Shown here: one piece after another, positions 52,068 to 60,581 of the stretch
Layout: every line of letters starts with the position of its first letter
Numbering within the stretch: position 1 is the first letter of the stretch
Source of the DNA: Ruminococcaceae bacterium UBA6845
Lineage (GTDB): Bacteria; Bacillota; Clostridia; Oscillospirales; Acutalibacteraceae
Direction: 5' to 3'
Assembly (NCBI GenBank): GCA_002449395.1
Contig: DKDP01000048.1
Coordinates: forward strand, 1-64,000
DNA length: 64,000 nucleotides
Made by a program: the position numbers and the translations under genes
Notes under the pieces: generated by a model
Databases searched by the model: none
What the model was told of the DNA's origin: nothing
What the model saw: the letters and a program-made list of their open reading frames with translations, nothing else

Positions 52068-53438
52068 TTATCTGTTGTCGATCTTGTAGATCGCATAAGC
52101 GAGGAACTGTCCGTTGACGAAATCACAGCCGTTTGTGATGATGAAATCCTTATATGCCTTTACATACATACCCTCGGACATTGTGCCGGGATGGGATTCC
52201 TTTGTCGGGTGTGTAAAGCTCGTTGTTCTCGGAGCACCGCTGCTGGATACGTGAACCATTGTAGCGGTCGTTCCGTCGTAATCGGAAATGTTAAGGTCGG
52301 GATTATAACATTCCATTGCATATGTCCAATGAGAGTGGCCGTTGAAGAATACAACATTATGGTACTTCTCAAGGAGCTTTCTGAAACGTCTTTCGTCCTT
52401 GTTGCCCTTAAAATACGGAATCGTATAGAAGAGACCCCAGTCGTTGTAAATATTGCCCTCTCCGAGGAACGGATTGCCCTTCGGGGCGTCAAGGAATGTG
52501 TGGAAATAGAGATAAACTCTCTTGTCCTTATACTTTTCGAGCATTGCCTCAAGCCAATCCTGCTGTTCGTCCGTTACAAGCTGAACAAATGGAACATAAG
52601 CGTCCTTAACCTGGCTGAAGAAGATGAATACATCGCCGTTTGTCTCTTTGCCCGAGTAAACGAAATCGTAGCCGTTATCCGCGACATCAAGAACGCCTGC
52701 GGGCTTGTTGTCGGAGAATACGCCGACATTGACATTCGCTTTCCAGCCCTCGTAATCAAACTTGTCTCTGCAATCGTGGTTACCCTTGCAGGAGAACACG
52801 TTGAAGTCGTGCTGATCGTTGTACTTGTGGAACGATTCATATGAGGAGGTTTCGCCCTCATATGAAAGGTCGCCCGAAACGCCAACGATTGAAACGCCCA
52901 TATCGTCAAGGAAGTTGAGCGCCTGCGGATAGGATGTATCCGACCAGTCGTTGCCCTCATCGTCAAAATATCTGCCGAAATGGACATCGCTCAAAGTACC
53001 GAAGCTGTAAGTCATATCGCCGTAATCGGGGATATTTTCCTCCGGGATCTTGTCCGTATCAAGAAGCTGATCCTGATAATAGAGAAGAATTGTCTCGGCG
53101 CCATCGGGGATTGCAAGGAAAGAATTGGTTTCCTTTTCGCCTGTGCCCTTTTTAACATCTACCTGAGCGAACCAGCTATAAGGAATAACCTTGCCGCTCG
53201 GTGAGCTTGTTGTGAGCTTATTGCCCTGAGCGTCGCCCCAATAAAGCTCGTATGTTGCGTCAAAGTTTGCCTTGACGATCGCCGTGCCCTCTGCTGAACC
53301 TGCCTCTTCGTTTTCAAAAACAAAGTTGGCATTCGCCTTGATTCCGTCCGACGGAATCGGAACGGGTGCGATTATTCCTGCGGAAATGAGAGCCGAAAGA
53401 ATGAGAGCAATCAGTTTTTGCATAAAATTGACTATCAT
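52068..53438 (-). CDS. Secreted calcineurin-like metallophosphoesterase (second)
   Basis: 456 residues from ATG 53438 (GGAGGAAA upstream). Signal peptide (1-25), an N-terminal beta domain (about 35-140), then phosphoesterase motifs: FGTLSDVHFGR, VGVSGDLSYEG, SCKGNHDC, YLYFHTFLD, VFFNGHSHWT. Only distantly similar to the 45082 protein. Secreted, so acts on extracellular phosphate esters. Convergent with the EF-G-like gene. Confidence 0.85.
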   Translation of the reverse strand: MIVNFMQKLIALILSALISAGIIAPVPIPSDGIKANANFVFENEEAGSAEGTAIVKANFDATYELYWGDAQGNKLTTSSPSGKVIPYSWFAQVDVKKGTGEKETNSFLAIPDGAETILLYYQDQLLDTDKIPEENIPDYGDMTYSFGTLSDVHFGRYFDDEGNDWSDTSYPQALNFLDDMGVSIVGVSGDLSYEGETSSYESFHKYNDQHDFNVFSCKGNHDCRDKFDYEGWKANVNVGVFSDNKPAGVLDVADNGYDFVYSGKETNGDVFIFFSQVKDAYVPFVQLVTDEQQDWLEAMLEKYKDKRVYLYFHTFLDAPKGNPFLGEGNIYNDWGLFYTIPYFKGNKDERRFRKLLEKYHNVVFFNGHSHWTYAMECYNPDLNISDYDGTTATMVHVSSSGAPRTTSFTHPTKESHPGTMSEGMYVKAYKDFIITNGCDFVNGQFLAYAIYKIDNR

Positions 53439-53487
53439 ATTTTTCCTCCGAATCAAAAAATTTTGTGTATCCGTTGATACCGATGAT

Positions 53488-53517
53488 ATTATAACATTTT
53501 TATATAAAGGAAATCAA
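53488..53517 (-). promoter_or_regulatory. Promoter of the second phosphoesterase
   Basis: Minus strand TTGATT (53517-53512), 18 bases, TATAAT (53493-53488). Confidence 0.7.
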
Positions 53518-53569
53518 TACCTTCTTGACATTTGTGATATAATTGTATACAAAAAAAGGAGGTATCGTT

Positions 53570-54088
53570 ATGAAAGACTTCTATGATATTATAAAAGGAC
53601 GCAGAAGCGTCAGAGCTTACAAGAGTGATGGTGTTCCGTCCGACAAGCTCGAAAGAATACTTGAGGCGGGCACATATGCGCCGACAGGCAGGGGTAAGCA
53701 GTCGCCGCAGATAATCGCCGTTACCGATAAGAAATACAGAGACAAAATTTCAAAGCTCAATGCGGCGATAATGGGCACGGACAGCGACCCTTATTACGGC
53801 GCTCCGGTTATAGTTCTCGTTCTTGCCGACGGCAATGCCAACACCTTTGTTGAGGACGGAAGCTGTGTGCTTGAAAATCTTATGCTTGCCGCATATGCTG
53901 AGGGACTCGGCTCGGTATGGGTTCACCGTGAGCGTGAAATCTTTGACAGCGAAGAGGGCAAAGCTCTGCTCCGTGAATGGGGTCTTCCCGAAACACTCCG
54001 GGGCGTCGGTTCAATTGCACTCGGCTATCCTGACGCCGATCCGAGAGAGGCTCTCCCCCGCAAAAATGATTATATAAGGTATATCTGA
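53570..54088 (+). CDS. Nitroreductase-family flavoprotein
   Basis: 172 residues. MKDFYDIIKGRRSVRAYKSD is the FMN-binding opening of the family, with TYAPTGRGKQSPQII and GLGSVWVHRERE, and ALGYPD at the end. It is at the short end for nitroreductases. Likely an NAD(P)H-dependent oxidoreductase acting on quinone-, nitro- or flavin-like substrates. AAAGGAGG precedes ATG 53570. A TGTGATATAAT extended -10 at 53533-53543 probably drives it. Confidence 0.88.
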   Translation: MKDFYDIIKGRRSVRAYKSDGVPSDKLERILEAGTYAPTGRGKQSPQIIAVTDKKYRDKISKLNAAIMGTDSDPYYGAPVIVLVLADGNANTFVEDGSCVLENLMLAAYAEGLGSVWVHREREIFDSEEGKALLREWGLPETLRGVGSIALGYPDADPREALPRKNDYIRYI

Positions 54089-54270
54089 TTTTTACGGCAG
54101 AATGATTACAATTTGTAACTTTTTGTAACTTTTTAAAAATTTGGTATAACTGCACTATATATTGGATTTCAGAAGAGATAATATGTTTAAATTGTGCAAT
54201 AATAAAGCAATGGCAGCTTGCGATAAAGTCGAATTTTATCCTTTTTTTGGCAAAAAATCAGAGTTCCGAT

Positions 54271-54299
54271 TTGACAATTGTAACTAATTATGGTATACT
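54271..54299 (+). promoter_or_regulatory. Promoter of the papain-like secreted protein
   Basis: TTGACA (54271-54276), 17 bases, TATACT (54294-54299). TTGTAACT occurs here and twice in tandem at 54113-54130 upstream, possibly a binding site. Confidence 0.8.
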
Positions 54300-54343
54300 C
54301 CTGCCCGTTGTGTGAAAAATAACCGACAGGAGTTAAACTTTTT

Positions 54344-55246
54344 ATGAAAAAGCTTATCAAGAAAATAGTGCCTTTCCTTATGGCAGTTGCACTGATCTTC
54401 ACGATCGCCGCTGTCGACAAGGTAAATGCTAAAGATTATAATTGTACAAATCCGAAACTTCAGCAGCTTATCAACGAATGGGACGGAGTTTACTGGACGG
54501 GTTCTTTCAGATCGGCTACAACCTGCAAGGGATTTGCCGATATGATGTTCAACGAGCTTTACGGAAACGGCGGCGTTGGCGCTTACAATTTGGGCGCATA
54601 CAGCTACTACGTTCCGTCGCCCCGTGCGGCAGTCGAAATTGCAAGACTCAGCTCTGCGGGTTACAGCGATTTTTACAACATTATGCACAAGGCTGTTTCC
54701 GGCGACTATATTCAGTGGGCAACCGCATATTCACAGCACTCGTCAATCTTCCTTTCCTGCGACGAAAACGGATTCTATGTTTTTGACAGCAACTATGTTG
54801 AGCCCTATCTTTGCACGGTTCACTACATCACATATGAATATATCACCGATGTAACCTACGGCGTATCGCTTTACAGATCGACCTCGAGCTCCGCATACAA
54901 GAAAGCCGCAAAGAAAAAGGCGGCGGCAAAGAAGAAAGCAAAGGTTATCCCGTTTGAGTTCACCGAAAAGAGCGTTGAGCTTTCATATATGGAAACATAT
55001 GAGGCTTCACTGACCGGCGGCAAAAAGGTTGTAAGCTGGACATCATCCGATGATCACGTTGCGGTCGTCAGCAACACCGGAATGATTGAGGGTGTTTCAG
55101 GTGGAACGGCTGTCATCACGGCAATCAATTCCGAGGGAAAATCGACTCAGATGACTGTAAAGGTTAAAGACACCTCGGTCAAGAGAGTCATCGGCGCCCT
55201 GCTTGACGGATTCCAGTCGATTGATATGAGCGAATTTATAGACTGA
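54344..55246 (+). CDS. Secreted papain/CHAP-like protein with Big_2 domain
   Basis: 300 residues. Signal peptide (1-29). The domain at about 35-180 carries Cys61 in TTCKGFADMMFN, His132 in YSQHSSIFL and Asn150 in VFDSNYV, the order and spacing of an NlpC/CHAP-type cysteine hydrolase, so it may cut peptidoglycan or peptides. A Lys/Ala linker (184-200) leads to a bacterial Ig-like (Big_2) domain (206-280), with KSVELSYMETYEASLTGG and SSDDHVAVVSNTGMIEGVSGG. An amphipathic helix ends the protein. Catalytic assignment is by pattern only. Confidence 0.7.
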   Translation: MKKLIKKIVPFLMAVALIFTIAAVDKVNAKDYNCTNPKLQQLINEWDGVYWTGSFRSATTCKGFADMMFNELYGNGGVGAYNLGAYSYYVPSPRAAVEIARLSSAGYSDFYNIMHKAVSGDYIQWATAYSQHSSIFLSCDENGFYVFDSNYVEPYLCTVHYITYEYITDVTYGVSLYRSTSSSAYKKAAKKKAAAKKKAKVIPFEFTEKSVELSYMETYEASLTGGKKVVSWTSSDDHVAVVSNTGMIEGVSGGTAVITAINSEGKSTQMTVKVKDTSVKRVIGALLDGFQSIDMSEFID

Positions 55247-55247
55247 T

Positions 55248-55280
55248 AAAAAGATCTGCACGCAAAATGCAGATCTTTTT
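55248..55280. terminator. Bidirectional terminator
   Basis: AAAAAGATCTGC (55248-55259) pairs perfectly with GCAGATCTTTTT (55269-55280), between convergent genes. Confidence 0.9.
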
Positions 55281-55281
55281 C

Positions 55282-55878
55282 TTATATTCTTCTGTCCTTA
55301 TAATAAAACTCTTCATCGTGTTTGCCGATTTCCCGCAATACACGGCACGGATTTCCGACCGCAACAACATTTGCCGGAATATCCTTTGTTACGATTGAGC
55401 CCGCGCCGATTGCAGAGTTATCTCCGATCGTTATTCCGGGAAGTATAACCGCTCCTGCGCCGATCCAAACATTTCTGCCGATGTGAACGTCAATGTTATA
55501 CTGCATTGCCTTTTCACGTAGCGACGGGAGTATCGGATGACCTGCGGTTGCAATAGTTACATTCGGACCGATCATTGTTTTGTCGCCGATATAAATATTT
55601 CCGTCATCAACCAGCGTGAGATTGAAATTGGCATAAACATCACTGCCGAGATGAACATGTGCGCCGCCCCAATTCGCATAGTAAGGCGGCTGAATAAACG
55701 TGCCCTCGCCGACCTCGGCAAAAGATAGCTTCAAAAGCTCCGTCAAACGTTCGTCATCCCCGAGACCGAGCGTGTTATACTCTTTCATATGTTGAACACA
55801 GGTTGCCTGAACCTCCAGAATTTCTTTATCCATACCGTCAAAAAGCAATCCTTTGTCTTTTTTCTCTCTTTCTGTCAT
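55282..55878 (-). CDS. Maltose/galactoside O-acetyltransferase-like protein
   Basis: 198 residues. N-terminal helical segment (about 10-50), then left-handed beta-helix hexapeptides with the active-site His in ATAGHPI and the signature IGRNVWIGAGAVILPGITIGDNSAIGAGSIVTKDIP. The family moves acetyl from acetyl-CoA to the 6-hydroxyl of sugars (Maa, LacA). The sugar is not readable. AAGGAGG precedes the start. Confidence 0.9.
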   Translation of the reverse strand: MTEREKKDKGLLFDGMDKEILEVQATCVQHMKEYNTLGLGDDERLTELLKLSFAEVGEGTFIQPPYYANWGGAHVHLGSDVYANFNLTLVDDGNIYIGDKTMIGPNVTIATAGHPILPSLREKAMQYNIDVHIGRNVWIGAGAVILPGITIGDNSAIGAGSIVTKDIPANVVAVGNPCRVLREIGKHDEEFYYKDRRI

Positions 55879-55900
55879 AATCCTTGCCTCCTTGTTTTTT

Positions 55901-55929
55901 AGTATATCAAATCATAAAAAAGCGGTCAA
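55901..55929 (-). promoter_or_regulatory. Promoter of the sugar acetyltransferase
   Basis: Minus strand TTGACC (55929-55924), 17 bases, TATACT (55906-55901). It is divergent to, and 8 bases from, the promoter of the 55998 gene. Confidence 0.8.
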
Positions 55930-55936
55930 GGGTTTG

Positions 55937-55965
55937 TTGACAGACAAAATAAAAAGAGGTAAAAT
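55937..55965 (+). promoter_or_regulatory. Promoter of the 110-residue Cys protein
   Basis: TTGACA (55937-55942), 17 bases, TAAAAT (55960-55965). Confidence 0.85.
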
Positions 55966-55997
55966 ATAAATGAAATTTCAGGACAGGAGGAATTTTT

Positions 55998-56330
55998 ATG
56001 ACAGAAAAAGTAATTGCAGAGGTTAAGGCGCTTATCGCCGCACCATCGTGCTGTCCCGAGGCAAAAGCCGCAGCAGAGAGCTGGCTTGCCGCAGTCGGAA
56101 CAGATAACGAAGCAGAAGAGACAAAAAAGCTCATTGCCGAGCTTGAGGAGGACATTGAGCCGATCGATGATCTTATCGCTTTTGCAAGCTCGCCCAAGTG
56201 CAAGGAGTTTTTCGGAGACAATGCTGAGGGATTCCTCTCCCACGCAAAGGAACTCAAAGCATCGGGTGCAAAATACTGCGACTGCCCGGCTTGTGCAGCC
56301 TGCGCAAATATTCTTGAGCTTCTGAAATAA
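55998..56330 (+). CDS. Conserved clostridial 110-residue cysteine-containing protein
   Basis: Acidic, helical. Two Cys clusters: APSCCPEAKAAAESWL near the start and GAKYCDCPACAACANILELL at the end; the middle has ELEEDIEPIDDLIAFASS. From memory this family is common in Clostridia and appears in databases under a misleading Hsp90 label; it has no Hsp90 ATPase domain. Six or seven Cys in two clusters suggest metal or redox function, unproven. CAGGAGG precedes ATG; own promoter and terminator. Confidence 0.78.
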   Translation: MTEKVIAEVKALIAAPSCCPEAKAAAESWLAAVGTDNEAEETKKLIAELEEDIEPIDDLIAFASSPKCKEFFGDNAEGFLSHAKELKASGAKYCDCPACAACANILELLK

Positions 56331-56343
56331 ATCTAAACATAAA

Positions 56344-56388
56344 CAGGACGAAAATCTTAATGATCTTCGTCCTGCTTTTTATTTTTTC
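56344..56388. terminator. Terminator between convergent genes
   Basis: CAGGACGAA (56344-56352) with TTCGTCCTG (56366-56374), then CTTTTTATTTTTT. Confidence 0.85.
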
Positions 56389-57071
56389 TTAAGAAAATCT
56401 ATACCGAAAACCCTGTGAATCGGTTTTGTGATTTTTGATTTCATTCTCTGCGACTTCGACATCCAGCTTCCCGAATACCAGTGAATCGAAACGGTGTTTT
56501 CGGTCTTGCTCATTATTCCCGTATTACTTCCGTAGGGGTTCATATAATCACTCGGAAGAATCAAAGCGTCGGCAACGATCTGCATTTTTCCGTCGAGCTT
56601 CAATCCGTAACGCAGGAGAGCGTCTGTATTCAGGCGCGGGCAAGTGACCGTACCGCTTTTTCCGTCAAGATACGGTTCATATTCCTTGAGCATTGCAGTA
56701 ATTGCTTTGCCATGTGCAACCGATCCGAATCCCTCGCCTGTATTTACATATTCTCGGTTTTCCATACCGAAAAACGCTTCGTTTTCAAGCAGGAAGTCAA
56801 TATTTTTTATCAGCTCCACGTCGGTATCGAAATAAACTCCGCCGTTTTCCTCGATAATTGCAAGGCGTGCATAATCACTGAGGAAAGCATACTTTTTCTC
56901 CTCGGCACACATTTTGGTATAGCCTGTTGAATTGACATCATAGTTGCTTTCGTTCCACTCAACAATTTCATAATCGGGGCAAAACTTTTTCCAGCTTGCT
57001 ATACATTTTTTTACCGACTTCGGCTTTTCTCCGCCGCCGAACCAGCAATAGTGAATCTTTTTCGGAATCAT
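56379..57071 (-). CDS. GT32-family capsular glycosyltransferase
   Basis: 230 residues from ATG 57071 (AGAGGTGAT upstream). MIPKKIHYCWFGGGEKP and the DxD-type motif GGVYFDTDVELIKNI identify the glycosyltransferase family 32 group (OCH1/capsular sugar transferases). It acts in the cytoplasm on surface glycan precursors. The open frame continues upstream through a terminator and into the tRNA gene, which is not coding. Confidence 0.88.
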   Translation of the reverse strand: MIPKKIHYCWFGGGEKPKSVKKCIASWKKFCPDYEIVEWNESNYDVNSTGYTKMCAEEKKYAFLSDYARLAIIEENGGVYFDTDVELIKNIDFLLENEAFFGMENREYVNTGEGFGSVAHGKAITAMLKEYEPYLDGKSGTVTCPRLNTDALLRYGLKLDGKMQIVADALILPSDYMNPYGSNTGIMSKTENTVSIHWYSGSWMSKSQRMKSKITKPIHRVFGIDFLKKK

Positions 57072-57112
57072 CGGATCACCTCTTCGGATTTCATCGTAAA
57101 ACGGTTCAGTTG

Positions 57113-57145
57113 AAAAAAGTCCCGTTCCGAGGAACAGGACTTTTT
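57113..57145 (-). terminator. Terminator after tRNA-Val
   Basis: Minus strand arms AAGTCCTGTT (57142-57133) and AACGGGACTT (57126-57117), one wobble, followed by TTTT. It separates the tRNA from the GT32 gene. Confidence 0.8.
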
Positions 57146-57146
57146 C

Positions 57147-57223
57147 TGGTGAGGATGAATGGATTTGAACCATCGACCCCTTGCATGTCAAGCAAGTACT
57201 CTAACCAACTGAGCTACACCCTC
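57147..57223 (-). tRNA. tRNA-Val (anticodon GAC)
   Basis: Full cloverleaf on the minus strand: acceptor GAGGGTG with CATCCTC (one wobble), D-arm GCTCAGTTGGTTAGAGT, anticodon stem CTTGC/GCAAG with loop TTGACAT, T-arm GATGGTTCAAATCCATT, discriminator A and encoded CCA (57149-57147). Reads GUC and GUU codons. Confidence 0.95.
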
Positions 57224-57234
57224 AAAGCAGAGAT

Positions 57235-57263
57235 ATTCTATCATACTTTTTCCTTTTTGTAAA
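57235..57263 (-). promoter_or_regulatory. Promoter of tRNA-Val
   Basis: Minus strand TTTACA (57263-57258), 17 bases, TAGAAT (57240-57235). Confidence 0.75.
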
Positions 57264-57303
57264 GTGTTTTATAAAAAGAAGTTAAATCATTTTCTCTTTT
57301 CCC

Positions 57304-57332
57304 TTGAAATATGGTTAGTTATAGGTTATACT
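57304..57332 (+). promoter_or_regulatory. Promoter of the DEDDh exonuclease
   Basis: TTGAAA (57304-57309), 17 bases, TATACT (57327-57332). Confidence 0.75.
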
Positions 57333-57376
57333 CTTATTTGGCAATCGTGCCTCAAGGGAATACGAAAGGAGAAATA

Positions 57377-58252
57377 ATGTATTACATTATAATGGATCTT
57401 GAATGGAATAACGCCTACGTTCACAAGACTAAAAGTTTTATGAACGAGATCATAGAGGTCGGTGCGGTTATGCTTGATGAAGAGCTGAACAGCATCGGCG
57501 AATTTTCCTGTTTCGTCAAATCAAGAATCGGTAAGAAGATTCGCAGCAACATAAAAAAGCTGACTCATATTACCAACGACGATATGCGCAGCGGCGAACC
57601 CTTTGAAACCGTTATGCAGAAATTTGAAGACTGGATCGGCGGCAGAGAAAACGTTATTCTCACATGGGGCAACAGCGACATTCGTGTCATAATAGAGAAT
57701 TTTCATATGCTTACGGGACGTAAGACCGTCCCATTCCTAAGTAACTACACCGATGTTCAGCGCTATTTTCAGATTAAAAAAGGAATCCCGACGGAAAAAC
57801 AGCTCGGTCTTTTCAATGCGGCAGAGGAGGTCGGAATGGATCCCGACAGCTTCTCTCATCACAGAGCTTTGGACGACAGCCTGCTGACTGCGGAATGTTT
57901 CAGAAGAGTATATGCAGAGGATTTTGCCGAATACATTCAGCGCTGTGACGATGCCTTTTATGAAAGGCTTTTCTTCAAGCCCTACGCAATTTCCAATATC
58001 AACAGTCCGCTTGTTGACAGGAGCTTGCTTAACTACACCTGCGAGGACTGCGGCGTGAGAGGAAAAATTATAAAGAGGTGGCGCTACTCAAATCAGTATT
58101 TCAGATCGGTTTATGAGTGCCCGAACTGTGGGAAGAAAGTCCGAGTCGCCGTGCGATTCAAAAAATATTATGATCGGCTGGATACGAGAAAAACCGTTTC
58201 ACTCATCAAAGACGAGGAAAATCCGGCACCTATACAAAATGGCCTTGAATAA
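57377..58252 (+). CDS. DEDDh 3'-5' exonuclease with C-terminal zinc ribbon
   Basis: 291 residues from ATG 57377 (AAAGGAG upstream). The RNase T/DnaQ-like fold begins MYYIIMDLEWNN (motif I, D8 and E10), motif II is near TWGNSDIRV, and HHRALDDSLLTAEC is the DEDDh motif III. The C-terminal 70 residues carry CEDCGVRG...CPNCGKK, a four-Cys ribbon probably binding nucleic acid. The substrate, DNA or RNA, is not known. Confidence 0.85.
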   Translation: MYYIIMDLEWNNAYVHKTKSFMNEIIEVGAVMLDEELNSIGEFSCFVKSRIGKKIRSNIKKLTHITNDDMRSGEPFETVMQKFEDWIGGRENVILTWGNSDIRVIIENFHMLTGRKTVPFLSNYTDVQRYFQIKKGIPTEKQLGLFNAAEEVGMDPDSFSHHRALDDSLLTAECFRRVYAEDFAEYIQRCDDAFYERLFFKPYAISNINSPLVDRSLLNYTCEDCGVRGKIIKRWRYSNQYFRSVYECPNCGKKVRVAVRFKKYYDRLDTRKTVSLIKDEENPAPIQNGLE

Positions 58253-58314
58253 TCTTTTCAAGGCTTATTTTTTTGTGTAAACCGTAAAATGTGAACTTTT
58301 TTTGAATAATTGAT

Positions 58315-58342
58315 TGACAAATGCCTGTTTTCGTTATAGAAT
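58315..58342 (+). promoter_or_regulatory. Promoter of pyrR-uraA
   Basis: TTGACA (58315-58320), 16 bases, TAGAAT (58337-58342). Confidence 0.75.
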
Positions 58343-58349
58343 AAATCGA

Positions 58350-58472
58350 ACTCTTTAAGAGCGGTACAGTGATGCCGACAAGATTTTACATAAAGCAGAG
58401 CAAGGTCTGTATATATCCTTATGTAATTTTGTGTCTTGTCGCACTGTGCGACAGGACATTTTCTTTTTTCGG
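58350..58472 (+). promoter_or_regulatory. pyrR attenuator leader
   Basis: Terminator arms TGTCTTGTCGCA (58432-58443) and TGCGACAGGACA (58447-58458) then TTTTCTTTTTT. A competing long helix can form between 58367-58393 (CAGTG...CGACAAGA...TTACATAA) and 58419-58446, which includes the whole first terminator arm, i.e. an antiterminator. With pyrR directly downstream this is a PyrR-controlled attenuator; UMP-bound PyrR would favour termination. Confidence 0.82.
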
Positions 58473-58482
58473 AGGTTCTGTT

Positions 58483-59013
58483 ATGAACAAGAAGATTATG
58501 GACGAGGCGGCTCTCGGAAGAGCCGTAATGCGAATCTCACACGAAATAATCGAGAAAAACAAGGGAACGGAAAATATTGTACTTGTCGGTATCAAGCGCA
58601 GAGGCATATACCTCGGTCAGATGATACACGACAATATAATGAAAATCGAGGGCGTTGACATTCCGTTTCAGACCCTTGACATTCATTTTTACCGTGACGA
58701 CCTGACAAAGGAGAGCGACGCTCCGGTTTATAACGCCGAGAACAGCGAGTTTGAGGTTACGGATAAAAAAATCATCCTCGTTGACGATGTTATTTATACC
58801 GGCAGAACGGTTCGTGCGGCGATTGAGGCGATTTTCACAATGGGCAGACCGTCACAGATACAGCTTGCCGTACTCATCGACAGAGGTCACCGTGAGCTCC
58901 CGTTCAAGGCGGATTACATCGGCAAGAGCATCCCGACCTCGAGAAACGAGACGGTATCGGTTAAGGTCGACTGTATCGACGGAGAAACAGGCGTTGACCT
59001 GATCACAGATTGA
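58483..59013 (+). CDS. pyrR: PyrR, pyrimidine operon attenuator/uracil phosphoribosyltransferase
   Basis: 176 residues from ATG 58483 (CGGAGG upstream). Type I PRTase fold: VLVGIKRRGIYLG, the PRPP loop KKIILVDDVIYTGRTVRAA, and AVLIDRGHRELPFKADYIGKSIPTS, which holds RNA-binding residues. It binds leader RNA in response to UMP. The frame upstream of 58483 is the attenuator itself. The permease gene follows. Confidence 0.96.
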   Translation: MNKKIMDEAALGRAVMRISHEIIEKNKGTENIVLVGIKRRGIYLGQMIHDNIMKIEGVDIPFQTLDIHFYRDDLTKESDAPVYNAENSEFEVTDKKIILVDDVIYTGRTVRAAIEAIFTMGRPSQIQLAVLIDRGHRELPFKADYIGKSIPTSRNETVSVKVDCIDGETGVDLITD

Positions 59014-59067
59014 GGCTTTAAACACGGATGTGTTTGAAATAATGGAAAAATAACGGAGGTATATCAA

Positions 59068-60456
59068 ATGAAACTAACTTACAATGTCAGTGACAAACCG
59101 AAATTCGGTCAGCTTATCGTTTTCGGTTTCCAGCAGGTCCTTGCAATTCTTGCGGCAACAATCGCAGTTCCGACAATCATCGGTAACGGAATGTCGCAGT
59201 CGGCGGCCCTTTTCGGAGCGGGTGTCGGCACAATCGTTTATCTTCTCTTCACAAAGTTTAAGAGCCCTGTTTTCCTCGGTTCGTCTTTCGCATTCATCGG
59301 TTCAATGCTTGCAGCTTTTGCGGGTGCAATCTCCGAGGCTGCCGGCCATTTCGGACTTATCATCGGTGCGGCTTTCGCAGGACTTGTTTACGTCGTTATC
59401 GCAATCGCAGTAAAGATTGCCGGCGTTAAATGGATCAACAAACTTATGCCTGCCGTTGTTATCGGACCCACAGTTTCAATCATCGGCTTGTCTCTCGCAG
59501 GCAACGCAGTCGGCGACCTCACACTCGGTAAGGTTATGACCGAGGTTACAACTCAGACAGTTGAAAACGGCAAGATCGTAGACGTTGTTTCTTCCATATC
59601 AACCGCAAGCCCCTATGTTGCGCTTATCTGCGGACTTGTAACTCTCTTTACGGTTATCATCTGCTCTGTTTACGGCAAGAAGATGACAAAGCTCATTCCG
59701 TTCATCATCGGTATTCTTGCGGGTTACGTTGCTGCGGCGATCTTCACCGTAATCGGTCTTAAAACAGACAACACCGCTCTTCAGGTTATTGATTTCTCGG
59801 TTTTCCACGATCTCAAGATCTTCTCCGTTCCCGATTTCACATTCCTCAAGGCGGCTCAGGGCGCTAAAGAAATCGACGCCTCATATCTTGCAACCGTTGC
59901 TGTTGCATATGTTCCCGTTGCATTCGTTGTATTCGCAGAGCACATCGCAGACCACAAAAACCTCTCCTCAATCATTGAAAAGGATCTTCTTGAGGAGCCC
60001 GGTCTTCACAGAACTCTCCTCGGTGACGGCGTTGGTTCAATGTTCGGCGCAATCTTCGGCGGCTGCCCGAACACAACATACGGCGAGTCGGTCGGCTGCG
60101 TAGCTATCACCGGAAACGCTTCGGTTGTAACAATCCTCACCACAGCGATTATGTGTATGGTAATCTCCTTCTTCGGACCGTTCGTAACATTCCTTGCAAG
60201 TATTCCGAACTGCGTAATGGGCGGCGTTTGCATCACGCTCTACGGCTTCATCGCAGTCAGCGGACTTAAGATGATCCAGCAGGTTGACCTCGACGACAAT
60301 AAGAACCTCTTCGTTGTTGCGGTTATCCTCATCTGCGGCATCGGCGGACTTACCGTAAACTTCGGCAAGGTTACTCTTACATCCATCGCTTGCGCACTTA
60401 TCCTTGGCATCATCACAAACGTGGTTCTTTCAAAGAAAAACAGCAAGGAAGCATAA
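59068..60456 (+). CDS. uraA: Uracil permease (NCS2 family)
   Basis: 462 residues, 14 transmembrane segments expected. Family signatures: ATIAVPTIIGNGMSQSAALF, the substrate-site glutamate in VFAEHIADHKNLSSI, and GCPNTTYGESVG. Takes up uracil with H+, supplying PyrR's salvage reaction. ACGGAGG precedes ATG. The pair is controlled by the attenuator ahead of pyrR. Confidence 0.95.
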   Translation: MKLTYNVSDKPKFGQLIVFGFQQVLAILAATIAVPTIIGNGMSQSAALFGAGVGTIVYLLFTKFKSPVFLGSSFAFIGSMLAAFAGAISEAAGHFGLIIGAAFAGLVYVVIAIAVKIAGVKWINKLMPAVVIGPTVSIIGLSLAGNAVGDLTLGKVMTEVTTQTVENGKIVDVVSSISTASPYVALICGLVTLFTVIICSVYGKKMTKLIPFIIGILAGYVAAAIFTVIGLKTDNTALQVIDFSVFHDLKIFSVPDFTFLKAAQGAKEIDASYLATVAVAYVPVAFVVFAEHIADHKNLSSIIEKDLLEEPGLHRTLLGDGVGSMFGAIFGGCPNTTYGESVGCVAITGNASVVTILTTAIMCMVISFFGPFVTFLASIPNCVMGGVCITLYGFIAVSGLKMIQQVDLDDNKNLFVVAVILICGIGGLTVNFGKVTLTSIACALILGIITNVVLSKKNSKEA

Positions 60457-60475
60457 GTCAGATCAAACAGTAACA

Positions 60476-60508
60476 AAATCCCACTCGTAAATCGGGTGGG
60501 ATTTTTTA
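60476..60508 (+). terminator. Terminator of pyrR-uraA
   Basis: ATCCCACTCG (60478-60487) with CGGGTGGGAT (60493-60502), then TTTTT. Confidence 0.85.
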
Positions 60509-60531
60509 TGCCTGCATTTATGTTTGTAATA

Positions 60532-60565
60532 CAAAAAAGCTCTCAGGAAAATTTCCTGAGAGCTT
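60532..60565 (-). terminator. Terminator of rplJ-rplL
   Basis: AAGCTCTCAGGAAA (60537-60550) pairs with TTTCCTGAGAGCTT (60552-60565), T-run on the minus strand. Confidence 0.9.
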
Positions 60566-60581
60566 AATTATTAAGTTAAAC

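Noticed and set aside
54183..54287. 34-codon frame with three Cys, preceded by a weak TTGTAA/TATAAC promoter at 54123-54150
   Set aside because: Only a poor ribosome site (AGAAGAGAT), and the frame runs into the -35 of the next promoter. It may be a short transcript but the coding claim is weak.
57071..57191. Longer reading frame for the GT32 protein
   Set aside because: It passes through a terminator hairpin and the tRNA-Val gene; the ATG at 57071 has a strong ribosome site.
58369..58482. N-terminal extension of PyrR
   Set aside because: The sequence is the attenuator leader; PyrR homologues begin near the ATG at 58483.
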